Positions 1 through 5,392 of a DNA stretch of 5,991 nucleotides are shown piece by piece. The notes beneath the pieces are model-generated. The model did not search any database and was not told the origin of the DNA. It worked only from the letters and a program-made list of their open reading frames with translations. The stretch comes from an uncultured Cryomorphaceae bacterium (lineage in GTDB: Bacteria > Bacteroidota > Bacteroidia > Flavobacteriales > Schleiferiaceae). Within the stretch, counting starts at the first letter, position 1. The number at the start of each line of letters is the position of its first letter. Location: positions 1 to 5,991 of the forward strand of contig CALCFH010000144.1 of the NCBI GenBank assembly GCA_937900215.1, read 5' to 3'. The translations under genes were made by a program, and so were the position numbers.

Positions 1-141
1 TTTAAAGAAAAAAATATATTTACGAAAATTCTTTTTTAACGAAAAAACATTATTTGTATTGAGGGGGTAAAAAAAAGAACGGAATACAAATTTTGTTTCC
101 AAAAAAGATAAATAATACGGATTTAGCAATATTCCTTGAAA

Positions 142-149
142 TACATTTG
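142..149 (+). promoter_or_regulatory. Bacteroidota -7 promoter element of the 138-residue gene
   Basis: The sequence TACATTTG matches the Bacteroidota primary-sigma -7 consensus TAnnTTTG at every fixed base. It lies 24 nt before the ATG at 174, predicting a leader of roughly 20 nt. The -33 element is degenerate: only a TTTA at 122-125 lies near the expected distance, and no TTTG is seen there. The rest of 1-141 is very AT-rich and holds no gene I can support, only A and T runs. The 3' end of any upstream gene is outside the window. Confidence 0.55.
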
Positions 150-173
150 AAGCATTAAATAAATTCATCTACT

Positions 174-590
174 ATGAAAACAATTATCGATTTTATTCAG
201 AGCTTCCAAAAAGGCTTAAACAGTTCAATCCACAATCTGCTTAACACCGGACCTTCTTTGGTTCACAAGCCAGAATGCCTTTTAAAATTAGCGCTAAAAG
301 AACTCAATATGCTTCATAGCGTTCGCCGACTTGAATTTGTTGGGGTTCCACCTATGGCAGTGTGCCACTATTTTAAAATTCTTATTGAAGATGATTGGCA
401 AAAAGTAAATGGGTATTGGAAAATGAATCTTAGAGCACTTAGGCAGAGAATGGAATACGAATGTTTGGGATATCATATCATTAGCATCCCTCCAATGACA
501 ACAAGAAGAGCTCAATTGGATTATTTAAAGACCGAAATTCGCAATGCCCTCGAAGGTAAAGGCTATGTTTTTGAATGGCATCTTTCCTAA
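174..590 (+). CDS. Hypothetical protein, 138 aa, possible RAP/VSR-like fold
   Basis: I do not recognise this protein with certainty. It has 138 residues, no signal peptide and no membrane segment, so it is probably cytoplasmic. The ATG at 174 is supported by the promoter element at 142-149 and by the lack of an obvious better upstream start. The C-terminal half suggests an alpha/beta domain: a strand-like FKILIEDD at 67-74, a basic helix at about 86-96, then LGYHIISIP at 98-106 and QLDYLKTEI at 114-122. This order (charged strand, basic helix, 'GY-hydrophobic-IP', then 'Q-x-x-YL') recalls RAP and VSR/DUF559-type domains, a restriction-endonuclease-like fold. The canonical catalytic acid signature is not clear, so nucleic-acid binding or cleavage is only a hypothesis. 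The gene reads in the same direction as the porin 45 nt downstream, but that gene has its own promoter element, so a shared role is not implied. Real gene: fairly likely; function: unknown. Confidence 0.7.
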   Translation: MKTIIDFIQSFQKGLNSSIHNLLNTGPSLVHKPECLLKLALKELNMLHSVRRLEFVGVPPMAVCHYFKILIEDDWQKVNGYWKMNLRALRQRMEYECLGYHIISIPPMTTRRAQLDYLKTEIRNALEGKGYVFEWHLS

Positions 591-622
591 ATTAATCTGA
601 GATTCCTATAGGTATGCCTGAT

Positions 623-630
623 TATCTTTG
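623..630 (+). promoter_or_regulatory. Bacteroidota -7 element directly before the porin start
   Basis: TATCTTTG matches TAnnTTTG perfectly and ends only 5 nt before the ATG at 636. In this promoter class transcription starts a few bases after the element, so the transcript would begin at or next to the ATG, a leaderless or nearly leaderless mRNA. No convincing -33 TTTG lies 17-21 nt upstream. An 8-bp palindrome CCTATAGG (605-612) occupies the spacer and could be chance. Confidence 0.5.
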
Positions 631-704
631 GCCCAATGAGTCGAGTTCAACTTTTGTACATCAAGTTTTTTCTGGTTGGACTGTTTTTGTCTACTCATTG
701 GGCC
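630..704. repeat. Perfect 11-bp inverted repeat spanning the porin start codon
   Basis: GGCCCAATGAG at 630-640 is the exact reverse complement of CTCATTGGGCC at 694-704, with 53 nt between the arms. The left arm holds the last base of the -7 element and the complete ATG (636-638). The right arm lies in the part of the gene that encodes the end of the signal peptide. In RNA this could form a stem hiding the start codon, if transcription begins upstream of 630. As DNA the arms are about six helical turns apart, compatible with a paired operator. The function is inferred; the repeat itself is seen directly. Confidence 0.5.
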
Positions 705-2195
705 TTTGGTCAGGAAGAATGGCAGTATTCACATTCGTATCGCACTCAATTTGGAAAGTATACTCTAATTGACACTTCCCTTGCTATGGAAGGATGGCAC
801 AGGCAGGAACCCAATCTTTTTGATTGGTTTGGATATTTACCTATCGGTAATCAGGGGGCTTGGCGTCAAGAACTCATCCATAACACACATTTACAACTTG
901 GAAACTCTTTTGGCAATCCGTCTTTTGTAAATCATTTTCTTGATCCGAAGCGATGGCAATATTTTAGAGTTCGTTCTGCCATAACCGAAGCAGACTATAG
1001 GCAAGGATATGAAAGAGGTCAGCTTTTTCGATTATCTCACACTCAGAATGTACATGAAAGACTGAACTTTTTTATTGACTTCAAAAGGCTGAATTCACTT
1101 GGAATTTATCAAAGACAGCAAGTTGAACAGAGCGATCTCCTCGCGACCATGCATTATAGGAGTAAGAATGGTAAGTATTCATTTCACTTTGGAGCCAATA
1201 CAGCTTTTATTAAGGCGGAAGTAAATGGAGGATTGACTTATGATTCTGTTTTTACGCAAAATACCTTAACGGATAGATCTTTAGTGTCAGTGAATTTTGC
1301 ATCCTCCAATACCAGTCAATATCTTCGACATAGGCAGGGAATGTTAGATCATTCTTGGCATTTTTTAAATCATTCGCAAGATTCGACTTATTCTGGTTGG
1401 TTAGAAAGTCTGTCTTTAGATCACCGAATAGAATACCTGAGACAATCGTATCTCTTTGAAGACATTCCTGATGACAGTAGGCCTAGAACCTTATTGCAGT
1501 CAAATTTAACTTCTGATTCAACTGCATTTGAGAAAGTTATGAATAGCTTTGGATTAAGTGTGAAAGGAAAGCAGGGATGGAAAGTAAGCGCATCTGTTTG
1601 GAGTGAAGCGGCAAATTTTGAAGGCGAAAATTTTCAAACTATTCAATCCAATTCAGGCTTGTCAGCAAAGGCTGATTTAGTACTTTTTAATAAATTTCCA
1701 ATTCGAAGCACCTTGAATTACGTCCTTCAAGGTCAAAGGCAAGGTGGACTTGAATTTTATGCTCAGACGGGATTTGAGAGTAAAGAATTCAGTTTTCTTC
1801 CCTTTGTACGCATCAAGAATGCCTTTCCTGGATTTATGGATTATAGATATACGTCTAATTATATGGCCTGGAATAGGCAATATGCCATTGTACAAACTGG
1901 AGAGTTTGGATTAGCTATAAAGCAAGATTTTATTGGAAGTATTGATCTAAAGGCGCATTTAGTTAATAATGGAATTTTTTATGGCTCAGACAGCCTTCCT
2001 GCTCAATGGAATGCAACGGAACAATACTTCTCAACCACATGGAGGGGAAGGTATCGCATACGGAACTATCTCTTAATAAACACCGATTTTGTTTGGCAAG
2101 CTGTTTCTAAAAATCAGCCCTTATTTAAAGTGCCTGAATTTTATGGAAGACTCACTTTGTCTACCCGGTTTAGTCTATTTAAAGGGGGCCATTAA
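636..2195 (+). CDS. Putative outer-membrane porin (Porin_10-like), frameshifted; N-terminal 519 aa frame
   Basis: This is the main frame of a putative porin of the Bacteroidota family Pfam PF14121. Family members are outer-membrane beta-barrels of about 600-650 residues with unproven substrates. Residues 1-25 form a signal peptide (basic start, hydrophobic FFLVGLFLS core, cleavage near AFG/Q). Family-like segments are GYLPIGNQG at 66-74, GQLFRLSHTQNV followed by GIYQRQ across 128-161, and YRSKNGKYSF then EVNGGL across 174-200. The remainder alternates aromatic and polar residues as in amphipathic strands. The frame ends at a TAA (2193-2195) just after a G5 run, without the expected C-terminal strand. 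That strand is found in the +1 frame directly downstream. Reading G4 instead of G5 restores one 611-residue protein covering 636-2472. No better start than the ATG at 636 exists, because the signal peptide begins there. As sequenced, the product would lack about 94 residues and the final strand needed for barrel assembly. Confidence 0.85.
   Translation: MSRVQLLYIKFFLVGLFLSTHWAFGQEEWQYSHSYRTQFGKYTLIDTSLAMEGWHRQEPNLFDWFGYLPIGNQGAWRQELIHNTHLQLGNSFGNPSFVNHFLDPKRWQYFRVRSAITEADYRQGYERGQLFRLSHTQNVHERLNFFIDFKRLNSLGIYQRQQVEQSDLLATMHYRSKNGKYSFHFGANTAFIKAEVNGGLTYDSVFTQNTLTDRSLVSVNFASSNTSQYLRHRQGMLDHSWHFLNHSQDSTYSGWLESLSLDHRIEYLRQSYLFEDIPDDSRPRTLLQSNLTSDSTAFEKVMNSFGLSVKGKQGWKVSASVWSEAANFEGENFQTIQSNSGLSAKADLVLFNKFPIRSTLNYVLQGQRQGGLEFYAQTGFESKEFSFLPFVRIKNAFPGFMDYRYTSNYMAWNRQYAIVQTGEFGLAIKQDFIGSIDLKAHLVNNGIFYGSDSLPAQWNATEQYFSTTWRGRYRIRNYLLINTDFVWQAVSKNQPLFKVPEFYGRLTLSTRFSLFKGGH
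2184..2188 (+). other. Frameshift site: G5 homopolymer in the porin gene
   Basis: The upstream frame reads AAA GGG GGC CAT TAA from 2181 and stops. Removing one G gives AAA GGG GCC ATT AAT, which continues into a family-like porin C-terminus. The extra base therefore lies in the G5 run at 2184-2188. A sequencing or assembly indel, a real inactivating mutation, and +1 slippage of a glycine tRNA on GGGG all fit. The first two are the simplest explanations. Confidence 0.75.
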
Positions 2196-2472
2196 TCTTC
2201 AGCCCGGAACGGTTTTGACACTGTTTACACCTTATGAAATGCGAGCATATAATCCGTATACTAATTTATTTCACAATCAAGAAGAGGTGAATATTGGCGG
2301 ATTTCCGCTTATTGATGTATTCTTGAACTTGCAGATACGCACTGCCCGTTTCTATTTTAAGCTTGAGCATCTGAATTCTTCTTTCACTGGCTATAATTAT
2401 TGGGCGGCCCCTGGTTATCCACTTCCTGATTTCATTTTTAGAGCAGGAATTAATTGGAGGTTTTTTAATTAG
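2188..2472 (+). pseudogene. C-terminal fragment of the frameshifted porin
   Basis: From the GCC codon at 2188 this frame adds 94 residues that complete the porin. It contains the asparagine-rich turn YNPYTNLFHNQ, then the strand-like segments RTARFYFKLEHLN and FTGYNYWAAPGYPLPD, and ends in FRAGINWRFFN. In Porin_10 proteins the last strands commonly have this pattern, an 'ARFF/YhKhEH' segment and a final GhxWRFF-type strand with an aromatic residue near the end, as the BAM machinery recognises. The open frame reaches back to an internal ATG at 2089, but that start lies inside the upstream coding frame and there is no signal peptide, so it is not an independent gene. The stop codon TAG (2470-2472) overlaps the stop codon of the converging minus-strand gene. 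Confidence 0.8.
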
Positions 2473-3731
2473 GTTTTTTGCTTCTTTTTCTTAGCAGCAG
2501 GAAATAGTATGTTGTTTAAAATTAGGCGATAGCCTGCGGAGTTTGGGTGTTGACCTAATTCTGTAGGAGGGTCTCCTACACGGTGTTGGTAATCCTCAGG
2601 GTCATGCCCACCATAGAAAGTCCATGTGCCCATTCCCAATTCTCCATGAATGTACCTTGCTTCGTTAAGAGATCTGTTTTCGCCCATAATGAGCACATCA
2701 GATTTGATTAAATCTCTGCGAAAGGCAGTAGTTTGGCCCATGAAACCCTTTATAATTCTGCTGTGGTTTTGACAAAGCATAGTAGGCACAATGTCCCATT
2801 TAGCAGAAAATTCGAACAAGATGAAGTAGTCATTCTCAGCATTGATTTTTCGACTATCCGTAACATCAATATCACTAAATTCATATCTGTTAGGATCTCT
2901 AACGAGGGTAAAATCTCGAAATGCAAAAGTCCGGTCGTACTGCAGCTTTTTTTGTGCCATTGGATCTGAACCATCTCCATCAAACATAGATTCGCATATG
3001 TCTAGTCCTTTGGAAGCCAATGATATGTCGTAGCTATCAGTTGCTGAGCACATGGCGAATAGAAATCCACCTCCAACAACATATTCTCGAATTTTCTCAG
3101 CAACTGCGCTTTTCAATTCAGACACCTTAGCAAAACCGAATCTTGCAGCATCTGCCTCCAGTTCTTTTTTCTGATTAATGTACCAAGGAGCGCTGCGAAA
3201 TGATGAGTAGAATTTTCCATATTGTCCGGTGAAATCTTCATGATGGAGGTGGAGCCAATCATATGTCGGCAGTAAATCAGCAAGAACTTCTTCATCGTAG
3301 ATAATATCATACGGAATTTCAGCATAGGTTAGTACAAGTGTAACGGCATCATCCCAAGGTTGCTTTGATTTTGGGGAGTATACAGCTATACGCGGTGCCT
3401 TTTCTAGTTTAACACTTTCCATATTCACTGAAGGACTCGAAATCTCAGATAAGATATTTTGAGTTTGGGCATCTGTAAGAATGTCGAAACTTATGCCCCG
3501 AATAAGGCATTCTTTCCGAATCTTTTCGCCATCTGGCACTAGAAAACTTCCTCCTTTATAATTCAAAAGCCACTGCAATGATCCACCTTGATTCAGCACC
3601 CAATAGGCTAAGCCGTATGCTTTTAGATGGTCTCTTTGTAATTCCTCATCCATCGGGATTAGAATGGAAGAAGCCTGCACTTGGAGGCTCAATAGCAGTA
3701 ATAAAATGATTCTAGAAAGGTGCTTCATCAT
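2469..3731 (-). CDS. Exported protein of unknown function, commonly misnamed 'asparagine synthetase B'; GATase1/ThuA-like
   Basis: This 420-residue protein belongs to a family well conserved in Bacteroidota and usually labelled asparagine synthetase B. Residues 1-20 are a signal peptide (MMKHLSR, a run of leucines, cleavage near VQA/S), so it acts outside the cytoplasm. It lacks the hallmarks of true AsnB: there is no N-terminal catalytic Cys and no SGGLDS-type ATP-pyrophosphatase loop, and it is shorter. What is visible is ILIPMDEE at 23-30, LNYKGGSFL at 56-64, a strand PRIAVYSP at 113-120, YDWLHLHHEDF at 157-167, GGGFLFAMCSATDS at 220-233 with Cys228 at a nucleophile-elbow-like position, and GGHDPEDYQHR at 374-384. 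This layout resembles class I glutamine amidotransferase-like or ThuA-like folds, which is my inference. An open frame continues upstream to an ATG at 3803 inside dnaB, but the signal peptide fixes the start at the ATGATG (3731 or 3728). The gene overlaps the dnaB 3' end and is probably cotranscribed with it. Confidence 0.88.
   Translation of the reverse strand: MMKHLSRIILLLLLSLQVQASSILIPMDEELQRDHLKAYGLAYWVLNQGGSLQWLLNYKGGSFLVPDGEKIRKECLIRGISFDILTDAQTQNILSEISSPSVNMESVKLEKAPRIAVYSPKSKQPWDDAVTLVLTYAEIPYDIIYDEEVLADLLPTYDWLHLHHEDFTGQYGKFYSSFRSAPWYINQKKELEADAARFGFAKVSELKSAVAEKIREYVVGGGFLFAMCSATDSYDISLASKGLDICESMFDGDGSDPMAQKKLQYDRTFAFRDFTLVRDPNRYEFSDIDVTDSRKINAENDYFILFEFSAKWDIVPTMLCQNHSRIIKGFMGQTTAFRRDLIKSDVLIMGENRSLNEARYIHGELGMGTWTFYGGHDPEDYQHRVGDPPTELGQHPNSAGYRLILNNILFPAAKKKKQKT
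3712..3731 (-). other. 20-nt coding overlap: dnaB stop and downstream start
   Basis: The last codons of dnaB, for NDDEAPF and the TAG stop (3712-3714), contain the tandem ATG ATG (3731 and 3728) that starts the exported-protein gene in another frame. The overlap is 20 nt from the first ATG or 17 nt from the second. Such an overlap usually means translational coupling and one polycistronic mRNA. No separate promoter for the downstream gene was recognised. Confidence 0.75.
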
Positions 3732-5256
3732 CGTTGGGTGGTGGAATGAAAGTGTTGCCGCTGCCAAAATCTGAACTGTTTGTGTTACCTCCTTGGAAGC
3801 CATTGTCTACATTCATTTTTGATTCGAACACGGTTTGGTGTGGAATACTTGGACTTGACCCAAATTTCAAATCTGAGAAACGTGCAATATGGCCCTCGAA
3901 GCTGAGGCGAACATCGTCTAAGCTTCCATTTCTATGTTTGGCAATAATAAACTCTGCTTGACCTGCAGAAGGTGTATCGTCTTCCCAAACTTCAATCTTG
4001 TAATATTCGGGTCTATAAATAAATGATACAATATCTGCATCCTGTTCTATCGCTCCAGATTCTCGAAGATCTGACAGCATGGGTCGCTTACCAGGCCTTT
4101 TTTCTACTTCTCTACTTAGCTGCGAGAGTGCAATAACAGGGACCTTCAATTCTTTTGCAAGGCTTTTTAAACCCCTACTAATTGCACTTATTTCTTGCTC
4201 TCTATTTCCTCCTTTACCACTTGTACTGGCAGTCATCAGTTGGAGGTAATCGATTATGATAATCTCCACTTTTTTCTCCGCAACAAGACGTCTGCATTTA
4301 GCTCTTAAATCGAAAATCGAAAGTGCCGGAGTATCATCTATATAGAGCGGGGCATTTTCTAAGGGATTCACTTTCGCAAGTAAGCGCTGCCATTCATCAT
4401 CGTTTAGCTTGCCTTTTCTTAGAGTTTCTGAATTGATACCTGTTTCAGAGGAAATAAGTCTAGTAATTAGCTGTACTGATGACATTTCCAATGAGAAAAA
4501 AGCCACAGGCTTATCCATTGTTACCGCCATATTTCTCGCCATAGAAAGTACAAAGGCTGTCTTACCCATGCCCGGCCTTGCTGCAATGATAATTAAGTCA
4601 GAAGATTGCCAACCACTTGTAACTGTATCAACTGCATTAAAGCCAGAAGGAATACCTGAGTAGCCTGATTTGCTTCCTATCTCTTGAATTCTCTTAATGG
4701 CTTGTCTTACTAACGCTTCAGAGGTTTCGTAATTCTTTTTGATGTTGCCATTCGTTACCTCAAATAATTTGGACTCTGAGCTATCTAATAGCTCTAGAAC
4801 ATCCGTGGTTTCATCAAAGGCTTCTTCGACTATTTCGCCTCCAATACGGATTAACTCCCTCTGAATGAACTTCTCTACAATTATCCTTGCATGATATTCA
4901 CAATGTGCAGATGAATTTACTTTCTGACTCAGTTTTATTAAAAATGAATCGCCACCAATTTCTTGTAATTCACCCGATTTGCGGATGGCGGCTGAAATGG
5001 TAATAAGATCTATCGGAATAGACTCAGTAAATAGGGTGCGAACGGTTCTGTAGATAATCTGATGTGCTCGAGAGTAGAATGAAGACTCTGTAAGAATATC
5101 AATAACTAAACTCACTGCACGTGAGTCAATTAAAATAGCACCAAGCACTGCCTCTTCCAGTTCAAGGGCTTGAGGTATGAGCTTTCCTTTTTCGAGATTG
5201 CTGAATCGGTTTGATGGCTTGGATGGCCTCTTGTTCCAGTCTGGTTCCGTTTGCAT
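3712..5256 (-). CDS. dnaB: Replicative DNA helicase DnaB
   Basis: This is the hexameric, ATP-driven 5'-3' helicase that unwinds DNA at the replication fork and interacts with primase. The 514-residue protein is full length; E. coli DnaB has about 470 residues, and the excess lies at both ends. The N-terminal domain spans about 26-130, opening with LIPQALELEEAVLGAIL. A linker helix at about 175-193 leads to the RecA-like motor at about 200-465. The motor shows Walker A ARPGMGKT (226-233, Lys232), the catalytic-glutamate motif FFSLEMS (Glu257), Walker B EIIIIDYLQL (331-340, Asp336), the signature SQLSREVEKRPGKRP then SDLRESGAIEQDADIV (378-410), and an arginine-finger-type KHRNG (440-444, Arg442). 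There is no intein in the Walker A or Walker B regions. Residues 465-514 form a low-complexity tail rich in Gly, Asn, Ser and Pro ending PPPNDDEAPF, which resembles the acidic Pro-Phe tip of SSB. The ATG at 5256 lies 5 nt after a -7 element. Confidence 0.98.
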   Translation of the reverse strand: MQTEPDWNKRPSKPSNRFSNLEKGKLIPQALELEEAVLGAILIDSRAVSLVIDILTESSFYSRAHQIIYRTVRTLFTESIPIDLITISAAIRKSGELQEIGGDSFLIKLSQKVNSSAHCEYHARIIVEKFIQRELIRIGGEIVEEAFDETTDVLELLDSSESKLFEVTNGNIKKNYETSEALVRQAIKRIQEIGSKSGYSGIPSGFNAVDTVTSGWQSSDLIIIAARPGMGKTAFVLSMARNMAVTMDKPVAFFSLEMSSVQLITRLISSETGINSETLRKGKLNDDEWQRLLAKVNPLENAPLYIDDTPALSIFDLRAKCRRLVAEKKVEIIIIDYLQLMTASTSGKGGNREQEISAISRGLKSLAKELKVPVIALSQLSREVEKRPGKRPMLSDLRESGAIEQDADIVSFIYRPEYYKIEVWEDDTPSAGQAEFIIAKHRNGSLDDVRLSFEGHIARFSDLKFGSSPSIPHQTVFESKMNVDNGFQGGNTNSSDFGSGNTFIPPPNDDEAPF

Positions 5257-5261
5257 AATTC

Positions 5262-5269
5262 CAAAAATA
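5262..5269 (-). promoter_or_regulatory. Bacteroidota -7 element directly before dnaB
   Basis: On the minus strand this reads TATTTTTG, a perfect TAnnTTTG, with 5 nt between its G and the dnaB ATG. The transcript would start at or next to the ATG. A TTTG on the minus strand (5300-5297) lies 27 nt upstream, longer than the usual -33/-7 spacing of about 19-21, so the -33 assignment is uncertain. The overlapping palindromes ATACGTAT (5267-5274) and GTATAC (5271-5276) border the element and might bind a regulator. Confidence 0.45.
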
Positions 5270-5362
5270 CGTATACCGTCTCGGCTGTTTAGAGTTCAAA
5301 TCCATCATTTCTTTAATGTCTTGAAATTTAACGAAATCGGTTATCAACAATTTGAGAAATTC

Positions 5363-5370
5363 TACCTTTG
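5363..5370 (+). promoter_or_regulatory. Bacteroidota -7 element of the endonuclease-like gene
   Basis: TACCTTTG matches TAnnTTTG perfectly, 22 nt before the ATG at 5393, predicting a leader of about 15-19 nt that includes AAAGAAA just upstream of the start. The best -33 candidate at normal spacing is the imperfect TTA at 5341-5343. The element lies in the 136-nt divergent region shared with dnaB, so the two promoters point away from each other and are about 95 nt apart. Confidence 0.6.
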
Positions 5371-5392
5371 CAATCCATTTAAAGAAACCGCA

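Noticed and set aside
32..47. T6-AACG-A6 stem as a terminator of an upstream gene
   Set aside because: It is made only of A-T pairs in a region full of A and T runs, and the upstream gene is not in view.
605..619. CCTATAGG palindrome and overlapping AGG-TATG-CCT as a porin operator
   Set aside because: Both are too short to stand apart from chance, although their place in the promoter spacer is noted in the promoter entry.
2089..2187. Internal ATG at 2089 as the start of a separate 127-residue gene
   Set aside because: Residues before 2188 are an out-of-frame reading of the porin; only the part after the frameshift looks like real protein.
2562..2580. Perfect 8-bp hairpin TGTAGGAG / CTCCTACA with a 3-nt loop, as a terminator
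   Set aside because: It lies inside the conserved GDPPT codons of the minus-strand gene, has no T run after it on either strand, and one such stem is expected by chance in a window of this size.
2700..2715. AGATTT / AAATCT 6-bp hairpin
   Set aside because: Short, AT-rich and inside coding sequence; no T run and no context.
3732..3803. Upstream ATG at 3803 extending the minus-strand exported protein by 24 residues
   Set aside because: The extension lies wholly inside dnaB, has no homologue-like sequence and would bury the signal peptide that begins at 3731 or 3728.
4409..4663. 84-residue plus-strand open frame opposite dnaB
   Set aside because: It is antisense to the Walker A region of dnaB; its openness follows from dnaB codon use.
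4500..4700. Possible intein in dnaB, a common insertion target at the Walker A loop
   Set aside because: The helicase motifs run on without interruption and the length fits a plain DnaB.
5162..5350. 62-residue minus-strand open frame overlapping the dnaB start
   Set aside because: It overlaps dnaB in another frame, has no recognisable domain or signal, and ends inside the conserved helicase N-terminus.
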